DNA of 64,000 bases, taken from NCBI GenBank assembly GCA_018399015.1, contig CP073761.1:62001-126000 (forward strand). Direction: 5' to 3'. Source of the stretch: Cyanobium sp. M30B3 (GTDB lineage: Bacteria; Cyanobacteriota; Cyanobacteriia; PCC-6307; Cyanobiaceae). This document shows, piece by piece, positions 9,201-20,513 of the stretch; within the stretch, counting starts at the first letter, position 1, and each line of letters starts with the position of its first letter. The notes under the pieces were generated by a model. The model saw nothing but the letters and a program-made list of their open reading frames with translations. It had not been told where the DNA came from and searched no databases. The translations under genes and the position numbers were made by a program.

Positions 9201-11072
9201 GTGACCGCCCTGCCCTGGCCCTGGCAACAGCAAGCCGCCGGAAACCGCCGCAAGGATGAATCACTCCAGGATCTGAGCCCCACCGCTGGCATCGCCCCCG
9301 ACTCACCGGCAGCAGGGGGCCTCGTGCCATCAACCATCCAGGCCCCCGGGGCAACCCCAGGCAGCAACGCAAGCGCGACCCAGTCGGGGATCCCAGCAGC
9401 CAGCTCAGCGCCATCTTCAGCGCCGGCGAGACCAGCTCCGACAAGCGCAGGCCTCCCTGGCGGACCGGAGGCAGTGCACCAGTTCGTCGTATTCCTCGAT
9501 GACGCCCCCGGGCAGGGCGGTGTGTCCCAACGTGCCCAGGCACTGCTGCGCAGCCTGGGGGTGAATGGCCAGCCCACCCTGCTGTTCGACCAGCTCAACG
9601 GCTTTGCCCTGCGCATCACCGAGCAGCAGGCCCGGCGCCTCCGGGCACTCGGTGGCGTGCAGAGCGTGGAGGCCGATGCAGCCGTATTCCTGGAACCTCC
9701 CATCCCCGGCTCCACAAACGCCAGCTCCAGCCTGCAGCCCCAGGCCACCGGCAGCGCCGCGCTCACCAACTACGGCGACGGCAGCGCCGGCAGCGGCGAA
9801 ACCCTGCCCTGGGGTGTGCGGGCCGTGTGGCAGGGCGACGACATCTCCGCCCGTGGCAATTTTGCCAGCGACACCTATGCCTTTGTGATCGATTCCGGGG
9901 TGCTCAGCAGCACCGGCGATCTCAACCTGGCCGGCACCAACAGCTGGCACCGCAGCTGGGTCAGTGGCGAGACGGCCTTCACCGATGGCAATGGCCACGG
10001 CAGCCATGTGGCCGGCACCATTGCCGCCCTGGCCAATGGCAAGGGGGTAGTGGGCGTAGCCCCCGGTGCCCAGGTGGTGTCGTTGAAGGTGTTCGACAGC
10101 AGCGGTGGCGGCGCCAGCTATTCATCAATCATCGATGCCATCAACCATGCCGTTGCCGTGATCAACAACAACGGCCTCGATAAGAAGAAGGTGGTGATCA
10201 ACATGAGCCTGGGCGGAGGATTCAGCTCCTCCCTCGATACGGCTGTGAAAAACGCAGCCAGCCAGGGTATTCGCCTGGCGGTGGCTGCAGGCAACAGCGG
10301 CAAGGACGCCGATAATTACTCCCCTGCTGCCGCAGGTGATCACCCCAATGTGTTCACCATTTCAGCTGTTGACAGCCAATACAGGATGGCATCCTGGTCG
10401 AACTGGGACCAGGTCACCGGTCGGGACAAGGTCGACGACGTTGACCTGGCCGCCCCAGGCGTCAGCGTGCTTTCGTACTACAGGAATGGCCAGCTTGCCT
10501 ATTTGAGCGGCACCTCGATGGCCGCGCCCCATGTAGCAGGCCTGCTCCTGGCCGGTGGTGTGCAGGCCGGCCCCTGGTCACTCCTTATTACGCAGGCACG
10601 GCCGATCCCTTCGCGCTGGGCATCACCACAAGCAGCGATCCAGAGCCACCAGCAACGGATCCCCAGCCAGAGCCAGAGCCCGAACCCAGTACCGATCAGA
10701 TCCTCTGGGGAACCACCGGCAACGACACCATCACGGGCGGCATCGGTAACGATCGTCTCTCCGGTGTGCTGGCTAGCGGCACCACAGCAAATGCGATGGG
10801 GGCCCGTCAGATCGACGTTCTCACCGGCGGCGCCGGAGCCGATGTGTTCGTGCTGGGCGACAGCCGCGGCGTGTTCTACGACGACCGCAGCAGCCGAAAT
10901 CTTGGCACAGCCGACTATGCCCGGATCAAGGATTTCACCGCAGGAGAAGACAAGCTCCAGCTGCGCAACGCCAACTACCTCTTCACCGTATCGAGCGGCA
11001 ATCTCTCCCTCTACTGGGATCTCAACGGCAATGGCAAGCTCGACACGGGCGGTCGCAACCGCGATGAGCTGA
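9201..11072 (+). CDS. subtilisin-like serine protease, frameshifted before its RTX-like C-terminus
   Basis: An inhibitor-I9-like prodomain (about residues 92-165) precedes a peptidase S8 domain with the full catalytic triad: Asp231 (VIDSG), His266 (GHGSHVAGT) and Ser439 (SGTSMAAPHVAG), plus oxyanion Asn365 (AAGNSG). The N-terminal 90 residues are Pro/Ala/Ser-rich without an obvious Sec signal, so export may use the C-terminal RTX-type signal. After GGVQAGP near base 10571 the frame turns into low-quality sequence. The natural continuation lies in another frame (see 10574-11128), so one C appears missing in the CCCC run at 10571-10574. The catalytic domain itself is intact. GTG 9201 is the only standard start that keeps the prodomain. 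Either a mutation, sequencing error or programmed slippage. Confidence 0.8.
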   Translation: MTALPWPWQQQAAGNRRKDESLQDLSPTAGIAPDSPAAGGLVPSTIQAPGATPGSNASATQSGIPAASSAPSSAPARPAPTSAGLPGGPEAVHQFVVFLDDAPGQGGVSQRAQALLRSLGVNGQPTLLFDQLNGFALRITEQQARRLRALGGVQSVEADAAVFLEPPIPGSTNASSSLQPQATGSAALTNYGDGSAGSGETLPWGVRAVWQGDDISARGNFASDTYAFVIDSGVLSSTGDLNLAGTNSWHRSWVSGETAFTDGNGHGSHVAGTIAALANGKGVVGVAPGAQVVSLKVFDSSGGGASYSSIIDAINHAVAVINNNGLDKKKVVINMSLGGGFSSSLDTAVKNAASQGIRLAVAAGNSGKDADNYSPAAAGDHPNVFTISAVDSQYRMASWSNWDQVTGRDKVDDVDLAAPGVSVLSYYRNGQLAYLSGTSMAAPHVAGLLLAGGVQAGPWSLLITQARPIPSRWASPQAAIQSHQQRIPSQSQSPNPVPIRSSGEPPATTPSRAASVTIVSPVCWLAAPQQMRWGPVRSTFSPAAPEPMCSCWATAAACSTTTAAAEILAQPTMPGSRISPQEKTSSSCATPTTSSPYRAAISPSTGISTAMASSTRAVATAMS

Positions 11073-11128
11073 TCGCCCTCCTTGAAGGTGTTTCCAACCT
11101 CAGTGGCAGCGATATCCTCTTCGTTTGA
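10574..11128 (+). pseudogene. RTX-like C-terminal part of the subtilase, in the shifted frame
   Basis: Reading from CTG 10574 gives 184 residues that continue the subtilase naturally: LVTPYYAGTADPFALGI, then a linker of Pro-Glu repeats. A haemolysin-type calcium-binding repeat follows (GTTGNDTITGGIGNDRLSG), then a second glycine-rich turn (LTGGAGADVFVLGD) and a C-terminal block with DLNGNGKLD. Such domains bind Ca2+ outside the cell and serve type I secretion. No start codon with a ribosome site lies at the junction, so this is the broken-off tail of the protease rather than an independent gene. A single inserted base at 10571-10574 would give one protein of about 640 residues. Confidence 0.75.
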
Positions 11129-11152
11129 AGATGTGCCAATGACGCCTGAGCC

Positions 11153-12058
11153 TCACTCAAAAACAGCCGTCCGTCCGCGATACACCATCACCTGACGCTT
11201 GAGGTGCAGGCGCAGGGCCCGGGCCAGGGCCAGCCGCTCGCAGTCACGGCCCTTGCGGATCAGATCCTCCACCTCATCGCGGTGGCTCACATGCACGGTG
11301 GTCTGCTCGATGATCGGGCCGCCGTCCAGCTCCTCGGTCACGTAGTGGGCGGTGGCGCCGATCAGCTTCACCCCCCGCTCCCAGGCCCGGTGATAGGGCT
11401 GGGCGCCCTTGAAGGCCGGCAGAAAGGAGTGGTGGATGTTGATCACCTGATGCCCCTGCATGCCCGGGCCGCGGAACTGCGCCAGGAAACCAGGGCTGAG
11501 CACCTGCATGTATTTGGCCAGCACCACCAGCTCGATCCGGTGGTCGGCCAGCAGCGCCAGCTGGGCCTGCTCCGCCTGCTCCTTGCCCACCGCCGTCACC
11601 GGCACGTGGGCGTAGGTGGCACCGAAGCCCTCGGCCAGCTCGCGCAGGTCCGGGTGGTTGGACACCACCAGCGGCACGGCCATCGGCAGCTCACCGGCCC
11701 GGGTGCGCCAGAGCAGATCCACCAGGCAATGGTCCTGCCTGCTCACGAAAATCGCCACCCGCGGCAGCTCATCGGAGAAGTGCACCTGGCCCTCACCCCC
11801 CAGGCGCTCGGCCAGGGCCGTCACCGCCGGCACGATCGCCTCGCGCGGCAGTCCGAAGCCCTCGAGGGCCCACTCGATGCGGCTGAGGAACAGGCCAGCG
11901 CCCAGGTCGGTGTGGTGGTCGGCATGGCGGATGTTGCCGCCGTTGGCCGCCACCCAGCCGGAGAGCTCGCTCACCAGGGCAGGGCGGTCCGGGCAGATCA
12001 CCTGCAGGATGGCGGTGGCTGTGCCGGGGGCAATGGCCGTGCCCGGGGAGGGGGACAT
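11153..12058 (-). CDS. purU: formyltetrahydrofolate deformylase
   Basis: Hydrolyses 10-formyltetrahydrofolate to formate and tetrahydrofolate, supplying formate to PurT (purT lies at 22.2 kb). The 301-residue protein has an N-terminal ACT domain (ATAILQVICPDRPALVSELS, about 15-90) and a C-terminal formyltransferase-fold domain. Catalytic residues can be seen in INIHHSFLPAFKGAQPYHRA (Asn-His pair) and VTEELDGGPIIEQ (Asp). ATG 12058 is chosen because GGAGAG lies seven bases upstream and it fits family length (about 280-300); the open frame beyond reads into unrelated sequence. It is 20 bases downstream of the sulfiredoxin gene and probably co-transcribed with it. Confidence 0.94.
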   Translation of the reverse strand: MSPSPGTAIAPGTATAILQVICPDRPALVSELSGWVAANGGNIRHADHHTDLGAGLFLSRIEWALEGFGLPREAIVPAVTALAERLGGEGQVHFSDELPRVAIFVSRQDHCLVDLLWRTRAGELPMAVPLVVSNHPDLRELAEGFGATYAHVPVTAVGKEQAEQAQLALLADHRIELVVLAKYMQVLSPGFLAQFRGPGMQGHQVINIHHSFLPAFKGAQPYHRAWERGVKLIGATAHYVTEELDGGPIIEQTTVHVSHRDEVEDLIRKGRDCERLALARALRLHLKRQVMVYRGRTAVFE

Positions 12059-12078
12059 CAGGGGCTCTCCGTCGCGAC

Positions 12079-12339
12079 CTAGATCAGATGCATGCGTAGC
12101 ACCTCGCGGTTGGCCCGCCGCACCCGGGCGCGGATGGTGGTGCGGCCCAGGCGCTCGTGGGCAGCCACCCGGTGGCAACCGTTGAAGCCCCAGAGCTCAC
12201 CCTCCACCTCCAGCACGTCGATCGGCTCCCGCTGGCCCTCAGCGGCGATCGACTCCATCAACCCGGCCACCTTGGCTTCATCGAGCACCCGCTGCAGGGG
12301 GCGACGGATCGCGGCCAGGGGCACGACGGCTTCCCGCAT
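12079..12339 (-). CDS. srxA: sulfiredoxin
   Basis: An 86-residue ParB/Srx-fold protein. The family signature FxGCHR is present as GFNGCHRVAAHERLG, with catalytic Cys55 and the ATP-contacting His-Arg pair. IPLxxIRRP-like residues at the N-terminus (PLAAIRRPLQ) and a helix with MESIAAEGQREPIDVLEV fit the fold. Sulfiredoxin reduces hyperoxidised (sulfinic) 2-Cys peroxiredoxin using ATP, an important repair activity in oxygenic phototrophs. Length matches cyanobacterial Srx proteins. The alternative, a bare ParB-like nuclease domain, is less likely given the Cys. It is divergent from psbQ across 140 bases and is first in a two-gene unit with purU. Confidence 0.85.
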   Translation of the reverse strand: MREAVVPLAAIRRPLQRVLDEAKVAGLMESIAAEGQREPIDVLEVEGELWGFNGCHRVAAHERLGRTTIRARVRRANREVLRMHLI

Positions 12340-12479
12340 CGGCTCAACTCATACTCACTCCGTTTTAGCGCCCGATCCGCCGCGCCGCCGCTCCCCTGGA
12401 TTGCAAGCGGCGACAAGCCTCCGGCCCGGGGCCTGCAGCGTCGATAAAGTCAGCCCCAGAACCGCCGCCGCCGATCCCG

Positions 12480-12989
12480 ATGGCCACGCTCCTGCCGGCA
12501 TCCAACCGCCCCACCAGCCTGATTCAGCCCCTGCGTCGGCTGCTGATGCTGGCCCTGGCCGCCGTGCTCTGCTTCGGCCTCACCGCCTGCAGCGGCGCCC
12601 AGGCCAAGCCCCCCAGCCTCAGCGCCGATGACATCGCCGTGATCGAGCGCCAGGCCGAGGGCTTCCTGGCGGCCCGCAACCGCCTGCCCGAACTGGCCGC
12701 CCTGGTGAACCAGCGCGACTGGACCTTCACCCGCAACCTGATCCATGGTCCGATGCAGGAGGTGAGCCGCCAGATGCTGTACATCAACCAGCGGCTGCTG
12801 CCCGCCGACCAACCCGAGGCCACCAAGCTGGCCAGCCAGCTGAAGTCGGCCCTGGCCGATCTGGATGAGGCGGCCCGCCTGCAGGACGGAGAGAAGCTGC
12901 GCAAGGCCTACATCGCCGTGGCCAGCGGCTTCGGCAAGTACGCCCAGATCCTGCCCCAGCAGGTGCAGGAAGATCTCAAACAGATCTGA
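12480..12989 (+). CDS. psbQ: photosystem II extrinsic lipoprotein PsbQ (CyanoQ)
   Basis: A 169-residue protein with a basic N-terminus, a hydrophobic stretch (residues 20-36) and a lipobox LTAC placing the lipidated cysteine at 37. The mature part is a four-helix-bundle sequence with the PsbQ-type segments LAALVNQRDWTFTRNLIHGPM and a conserved end KYAQILPQQVQEDLKQI. CyanoQ binds the lumenal face of photosystem II and stabilises the oxygen-evolving complex. The length fits cyanobacterial members. It ends just before the FAD oxidoreductase gene on the same strand. Confidence 0.9.
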   Translation: MATLLPASNRPTSLIQPLRRLLMLALAAVLCFGLTACSGAQAKPPSLSADDIAVIERQAEGFLAARNRLPELAALVNQRDWTFTRNLIHGPMQEVSRQMLYINQRLLPADQPEATKLASQLKSALADLDEAARLQDGEKLRKAYIAVASGFGKYAQILPQQVQEDLKQI

Positions 12990-13041
12990 TCCGGCCCTGG
13001 CCGCCAGGTCCACCACTGCCGCTCCACCGGTCCACCAGTCC

Positions 13042-14121
13042 GTGCTGGTCGTGGGCGGCGGCCTGGTGGGCCTGGCGGTGGCCTGGGAGCTGCTCAACCA
13101 CGGCCTGGCCGTCGAGCTGATCGATCCTGAACTCGAGCGGGCCACCCCAGCGGAGAGCGGCAGCGTGGCGGCCCTCGGCGTGCTGATGGCCCAGGTGTTT
13201 CACCGCTCGAGCGGCCGTGGCTGGCGCCTGCGCCAACAGAGCCATCGGCTCTGGCAGCAGTGGCTGAACACCCTGCAGGCGCGGGGCCACCGGCTGAACC
13301 GCCGCGATGGCCTGTTGCTGCTGGCCGCCACCCCTGAGGAGCTGGGCCACCAGGCGCTGCTGGTGGCCCAGCGGCAGCAGCAGGGCATCAGCCTGCTCAG
13401 CCGCGACCGCACCTGGCTGCGCCAGCAGTATCCGGCCCTGCCCGCCGCCGCCCTGGGGGGTCTGCATTCCCCTGACGACGGCCAACTCGATCCCCAGGCC
13501 GTGCTGCAGGCCCTCTGGAGCGAAGCCCGCGCCGCCGGCCTGCGCACCTGCCGCGATACGGTCACGGCACTGGAGCGCTGCGGCAGCGACTGGCAGCTGC
13601 ACTGCCGCAGCGGAGCCTGCCCCAGGGCCAGCTGGCTGGTGATCAGTGCGGGCCTGGCCAGTGCTGGCCTGCTGGCCGGCCTGGGCCACCAGCTGCCGAT
13701 GGAGCCGGTGCTGGGCCAGGCGCTGGAGCTGGAGCTGGCCGAAACCCCGCCATGGGAGCAGGGGCAACGCCCCTGGCCGGGAGCGGTGGTGTGGCGGGGC
13801 ATCAACCTGGTGCCGCGGCCAGACCTGCCAGGTGGACGTCGCCTCTGGCTGGGGGCCACCCTGGAGCCCGGCGATCGGCCCAGCGCCACCGCCCTGGCCC
13901 ACCTGCGCAGCTGGGGAGCTGCAGAGCTCCCCTGGCTGGAGAGGGGCCAGGTGGTGCGCCAGTGGCAGGGGCTGCGCTGCCGGCCCGTGGGCCGGCCGGC
14001 GCCGGTGCTCGAGCAGCTGGAACCGGGGCTGCTGCTGGTGAGCGGTCACTACCGCAATGGCGTGCTGCTGGCACCGGCCAGCGCTGCCTGGGCCCGCGAC
14101 CAGATCCTGGCCGGCCGCTGA
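13042..14121 (+). CDS. FAD-dependent amine oxidoreductase (DadA/ThiO-like)
   Basis: A 359-residue flavoprotein. The N-terminus holds the dinucleotide-binding motif VVGGGLVGLAVAWELL ending in an acidic residue region (VELIDPE), and the C-terminus the second FAD-contact region HYRNGVLLAPASA, as in glycine/D-amino-acid oxidases (DAO family), including ThiO of thiamine synthesis. Substrate is not evident. GTG 13042 is chosen because it lies immediately before the FAD motif. The frame is open upstream into psbQ but with no family-like sequence and no better start. The gap to psbQ is 52 bases on the same strand, so co-transcription is possible. Confidence 0.78.
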   Translation: MLVVGGGLVGLAVAWELLNHGLAVELIDPELERATPAESGSVAALGVLMAQVFHRSSGRGWRLRQQSHRLWQQWLNTLQARGHRLNRRDGLLLLAATPEELGHQALLVAQRQQQGISLLSRDRTWLRQQYPALPAAALGGLHSPDDGQLDPQAVLQALWSEARAAGLRTCRDTVTALERCGSDWQLHCRSGACPRASWLVISAGLASAGLLAGLGHQLPMEPVLGQALELELAETPPWEQGQRPWPGAVVWRGINLVPRPDLPGGRRLWLGATLEPGDRPSATALAHLRSWGAAELPWLERGQVVRQWQGLRCRPVGRPAPVLEQLEPGLLLVSGHYRNGVLLAPASAAWARDQILAGR

Positions 14122-14149
14122 GCTCAGACCCCAGCCGCCCCTGGCCAAC

Positions 14150-14173
14150 AAAAAGCCCCCCTGTCGGGGGGCT
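14150..14173 (-). terminator. intrinsic terminator of dnaK
   Basis: Read on the minus strand: the stem AGCCCCCC (8 bp, arms at 14166-14173 and 14154-14161) with a four-base loop is followed by TTTTT. It lies 36 bases beyond the dnaK stop codon. The flanking gene on the plus strand converges, and no T-run follows the stem in that direction, so it mainly serves dnaK. Confidence 0.85.
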
Positions 14174-14208
14174 GGGAGGGAATCAGAATCAGCCCGCGGG
14201 CCAGGCGT

Positions 14209-16119
<1,911 letters not shown>

Positions 16120-16255
16120 GGGTTCCGAACTCCTTGCTCAGGATGAAATGTCTGTGGATGCATCCTCCACAGCGGGGACGGTTCCGGGCGAGGTGTGGTT
16201 CCCGAACAGGGCCGAACACGGCTCTACGGTTCGCCCCAGCAGCCCGCCCCGAGCC

Positions 16256-17143
16256 ATGGCCCAGCCCATCTCCGGCCACACCGCCCTGGTGGGTGTGCTG
16301 GGCGATCCGGTGCGCCATTCGCTCTCGCCGGCCATGCACAACGCCGCCCTGGCCGCCCTCGGCCTCGACTGGGTGTACCTGGCCCTGCCGGCACCGGCCC
16401 GGGAGCTCGCCGGCGTGGTGCGGGGGCTGGCGGCCATGGACTGCCGCGGCCTGAACGTGACCCTGCCCCACAAGCAGGCCGTGGCGGCCCTGTGCCGGGA
16501 GCTCACCCCACTGGCGGAGCGGCTGGGGGCGGTGAACACCCTCGTTCCCCGCGGCGACGGCAGCTGGCTGGGCACCAACACGGATGTGGAGGGCTTTCTG
16601 GCGCCCCTGCGCCGGGGCGGTCCGGCGGCCTGGGCGGGGTCCCGGGCACTGGTGCTGGGCTGCGGCGGCAGTGCCCGGGCGGTGGTGGCCGGCCTGGTGG
16701 AGCTGGGGCTGGGCCGGATCGACGTGGCCGCCCGGCGGCCCCAGGCGCTGGAGAGCTTCTGCCGGAGCTGGGCCGGCTGGGCGCCCCAGCTGCAGCCCCT
16801 GGCCTGGGACGCATTCGACGCCCGCCTCGGCCAGCTCGACCTGCTGGTGAACACCACCCCGGTGGGCATGGCCTCCAGCACCGACCCGGACGCCGCCCGG
16901 CGCTGCCCCCTCCTGCCCGGGCAGCTGGAGCGCCTGCCGGCCGGCTGCACCGTCTACGACCTCATCTACACCCCCAGGCCCACCGCCCTGCTGCAGGCGG
17001 CGGCCGAACGGGGCTGCCGGGCCGTGGACGGGCTGGAGATGCTGGTGCAGCAGGGCGCCGCCGCCCTGAAGCTGTGGACCGGCCTCCCAGAGGTGCCCGT
17101 GGCTGCCATGCGCAGTGCCGCCCTGCAGGCCCTGGAGAGCTGA
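16256..17143 (+). CDS. aroE: shikimate dehydrogenase (NADP+)
   Basis: Reduces 3-dehydroshikimate to shikimate. The 295-residue protein shows the substrate-binding SLSPAMHN, the NVTLPHK motif with the catalytic lysine, GAVNTLV, GTNTDVEGF (catalytic Asp), then the NADP-binding LGCGGSARAVVAGL and NTTPVGM, and the C-terminal DGLEMLVQQGAAALKLWTG. The start MAQPISGHTALVGVLGDPVRHS is chosen because the similarity begins there; the frame is open upstream through the dnaK promoter region. It is divergent from dnaK and 91 bases upstream of the Tic20-like gene. Confidence 0.95.
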   Translation: MAQPISGHTALVGVLGDPVRHSLSPAMHNAALAALGLDWVYLALPAPARELAGVVRGLAAMDCRGLNVTLPHKQAVAALCRELTPLAERLGAVNTLVPRGDGSWLGTNTDVEGFLAPLRRGGPAAWAGSRALVLGCGGSARAVVAGLVELGLGRIDVAARRPQALESFCRSWAGWAPQLQPLAWDAFDARLGQLDLLVNTTPVGMASSTDPDAARRCPLLPGQLERLPAGCTVYDLIYTPRPTALLQAAAERGCRAVDGLEMLVQQGAAALKLWTGLPEVPVAAMRSAALQALES

Positions 17144-17234
17144 GGGCTGGAGGGGTGGCTGCAGGTCTGGGGCCGTGCCTGGGCAGCGGCGCGCTCACTA
17201 GCCTGGACGCGCAACCTTCCGCCGCCCGGCCCCG

Positions 17235-17702
17235 ATGCAAGGCCCCCCGATCTGGCAGCGCCTGCTGGCCGCCCTCGCCTACCTGCTGCCCTGGAGCGAT
17301 GCGCTGCCGTTCGGCCAGAGCCTGTTCGGCCTGTTCCCGGCCCTGCAGTGGCTGAGCCTGCCCGCCTTTCCCGTGCTGCTGCTGCAGCAGGCGGTGCCCT
17401 TCGGCGGCTTCGTGCTGTTCCTGGTGCTGTTCCTGGCGGTGGTGCGCAACACCAAGGTGCCCTACCTGATCCGCTTCAACGTGCTGCAGGCGATCCTGGT
17501 GGACATCCTGCTGGTCCTGGTGTCGCTGGCCTTCCGTGTGCTGCTGGCACCGCTGGGCATCGGCTTTGCCCTGCGCACCCTCAGCAACACCGTGTTCCTG
17601 GCGGCCCTGCTGCTGGTGGGCTTCGGCGTGGTGCAGAGCCTGCGGGGCCAGGAAGCGGACGTGCCCAGCCTCTCCCAGGCCGTGCGCATGCAGCTCTACT
17701 GA
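17235..17702 (+). CDS. Tic20/Ycf60-like membrane protein
   Basis: A 155-residue protein with four hydrophobic segments. The N-terminal WQRLLAALAYLLPWSDALPFG (first 20 shown by key residues W7, Y16, P19) and the LVLFLAVVRN / IRFNVLQAILVDILL pattern are typical of the Tic20 family (COG3296-like; Ycf60 in red algal plastids). In plastids Tic20 is part of the inner-envelope import channel. The cyanobacterial role is not established. ATG 17235 gives the family's usual N-terminus. It lies between aroE and rpsF on the same strand. Confidence 0.8.
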   Translation: MQGPPIWQRLLAALAYLLPWSDALPFGQSLFGLFPALQWLSLPAFPVLLLQQAVPFGGFVLFLVLFLAVVRNTKVPYLIRFNVLQAILVDILLVLVSLAFRVLLAPLGIGFALRTLSNTVFLAALLLVGFGVVQSLRGQEADVPSLSQAVRMQLY

Positions 17703-17737
17703 CGCCTGCTGCGATAGGTTGGCTGATCCGTCGCTGG

Positions 17738-17752
17738 TGGGCTAGCAGCCCA
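17738..17752 (+). promoter_or_regulatory. hairpin in the rpsF 5' leader
   Basis: TGGGCT (17738-17743) and AGCCCA (17747-17752) form a 6-bp stem around a three-base loop, extendable by four pairs including G-T wobbles (17734-17756). It lies about 50 bases before the rpsF start. Many bacteria use a structured rpsF leader bound by S6:S18 for feedback control. I cannot show that this hairpin matches that motif; it might equally terminate the upstream transcript, though no T-run follows. Confidence 0.3.
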
Positions 17753-17804
17753 TTGGCCAACGCCCCACTTCCTGCCGCCCCGCGGCTTCATCAGACAGGC
17801 GACC

Positions 17805-18167
17805 ATGACGCAGCCCTATTACGAAACCATGTACATCCTTCGTCCGGACATCCCGGAGGAAGAGGTGGAAACCCATGTGGCCAAGTACCGCGACATCGTG
17901 CTCGAGGCCGGTGGTGAGGTGCTCGACTGCCAGATGCGGGGCAAGCGTCGCCTGGCCTACACGATTGCCAAGCACCGCGAGGGCATCTACGTGCAACTGA
18001 GCCACAACGGTGACGGCCAGCAGGTGGCCCCCCTCGAGCGGGCCATGCGCCTGTCCGAGGACGTGATCCGCTATCTCACCGTCAAGCAGGACGGCCCCCT
18101 GCCCGCCCCCCGCTCCAGTCCCGCCAACGTGGCCGAACCCGCCGCTGCCGAACCGGCCACCGTCTGA
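17805..18167 (+). CDS. rpsF: 30S ribosomal protein S6
   Basis: A 120-residue S6: the ferredoxin-like fold begins [18 protein letters not shown], with the RNA-contacting strand [20 protein letters not shown] and the final strand [11 protein letters not shown]. The last 25 residues are an Ala/Pro extension that is common in cyanobacterial S6. It binds 16S rRNA with S18 in the central domain of the small subunit. rpsF stands alone here, without the usual neighbours ssb, rpsR or rplI, as in many cyanobacteria. A terminator lies about 100 bases downstream. Confidence 0.97.
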   Translation: MTQPYYETMYILRPDIPEEEVETHVAKYRDIVLEAGGEVLDCQMRGKRRLAYTIAKHREGIYVQLSHNGDGQQVAPLERAMRLSEDVIRYLTVKQDGPLPAPRSSPANVAEPAAAEPATV

Positions 18168-18193
18168 GCAGACGTTGCGTTGGCGGTGAGCCT

Positions 18194-18609
18194 ATGGTTG
18201 CGGCCACGCATTCGGGCAGTTCGCCGATGGGCGGTCAGACGGCCGGAACCCCCCAGTCCCCTCCTCCCCTCGACACGGGGGGCGAGGGGGTTTTTTCTGT
18301 CCATCAGGAGCGCTGGCGGCAGCAATCCCTGGAACAGCAACTGGCCGCCACCCGCGAGGAGCTGGCCGCGATGAAACACCTGATTGAGGAGCTCCCCGAG
18401 ATCTTTGAGCGCCGCTTCGCCCTGCGGATGGAACCCCTGCTGGCCCACCGCGAACGGCTGCTCAACGAAACCCAGCAGCTGCGCCACGACCTCCTGCAGC
18501 TGCAGGCTCAACGGTCACCCCTGAGCCTGCCCGTCCTGCCGCCGGAACCGCGGCAACAGCCCCGCCTGAGCAGGGCCCTGAAACACGCCTTCGGCCTGCG
18601 CCGTTCGGC

Positions 18610-18613
<4 letters not shown>
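18194..18613 (+). CDS. coiled-coil hypothetical protein (start uncertain, 80-139 aa)
   Basis: The C-terminal 100 residues are a charged helix with heptads ([21 protein letters not shown]) that predict a coiled coil, then a basic tail ending [14 protein letters not shown] do not recognise a family. The start is unclear: ATG 18194 gives 139 residues but its first 35 codons contain a strong intrinsic terminator. ATG 18371 has a good GAGGAG site nine to ten bases upstream and would give 80 residues, but cuts into the heptads. The gene ends convergently with argG; both stop codons share the palindrome CTAG at 18610-18613. Confidence 0.55.
18265..18296 (+). terminator. intrinsic terminator downstream of rpsF
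   Basis: CCCCTCG (18266-18272) pairs with CGAGGGG (18283-18289) around a ten-base loop, with an extra T-G pair at the base, and is followed directly by TTTTTT (18291-18296). This is a textbook intrinsic terminator 98 bases after the rpsF stop. It falls inside the longest version of the next open reading frame. Confidence 0.85.
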
Positions 18614-19818
<1,205 letters not shown>

Positions 19819-19835
19819 CAAGGCACTCCCAGTGC

Positions 19836-20105
19836 TCAGTCGCCTGATTCTCCCCTGTCGGGGTGTCCCGGCGAAGCTGCGAACCGCCAGCGAGCGGCCA
19901 GCACCAGCCCCATCAGCAGCGGCACCCCAAGCACCAGGAGGCCCACCCAGGGGCCCTCGGGTGTGAGCGGCTGGGAGAGGCGCTTGCCAGCGGCCACCAG
20001 GGCGGCACTGAGCCCCAGGGCCAGGGCCCACAGGGGCAGCAGGTCCCACCACCAGCCCAGGGAGGAGGGCTTCGACGGGTTCGAGCTAGGTTGGTTGATT
20101 GGCAA
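19836..20105 (-). CDS. small membrane protein of unknown function, 89 aa
   Basis: Starts [21 protein letters not shown] and has two predicted membrane helices, [19 protein letters not shown] and [18 protein letters not shown], followed by a short charged tail. I do not recognise the family. Its stop lies 17 bases before the argG start on the same strand, the only functional hint. It is divergent from the DUF3134 gene over 58 bases. Confidence 0.6.
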   Translation of the reverse strand: MPINQPSSNPSKPSSLGWWWDLLPLWALALGLSAALVAAGKRLSQPLTPEGPWVGLLVLGVPLLMGLVLAARWRFAASPGHPDRGESGD

Positions 20106-20163
20106 GGTTGATCACAGCCACGCTGATCGCTACACCCCTGCAGCCTGACGGACGCCGCTACGC

Positions 20164-20439
20164 ATGAGCAATCTCTCCACCACCAGCCTCGCGCGCCTGG
20201 ATGGGGTGAATCCTTCCCTCACCCGCTACGACCGCCAGGAGCCCGCGCCGGTGCTTCCGCTGCGCGATGAGCCCGACCTGCTCAGCTGGCTGGAGTCGAG
20301 TGGCCGGCTCGTGGCCGACGAGGAGAACGCCGCCACCGACGTGAGCACCGTGGAGGAAGAGGAGCTGTCGGCACTGATGGGTGAGAAGGAGGAATACACC
20401 CAGGCCGATGAGCCCCAGGAAGAGAACTGGGAGGACTGA
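20164..20439 (+). CDS. DUF3134 family protein
   Basis: A 91-residue acidic protein. NPSLTRYDRQEPAPVLPLR, then LLSWLESSGRLVA and an acidic block EEEELSALMG are the pattern of DUF3134, a family restricted to cyanobacteria with no known function. The last 20 residues are strongly acidic (EEYTQADEPQEENWED). No signal or membrane segment. It precedes mraY by 74 bases on the same strand. Confidence 0.8.
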   Translation: MSNLSTTSLARLDGVNPSLTRYDRQEPAPVLPLRDEPDLLSWLESSGRLVADEENAATDVSTVEEEELSALMGEKEEYTQADEPQEENWED

Positions 20440-20513
20440 CCTCCTCCCTGCCGCTTCACCCGCATCGGGGAGACTGGGGGCGCTCCAGACCCTGAACGCC
20501 CCAGACCCTGCTG

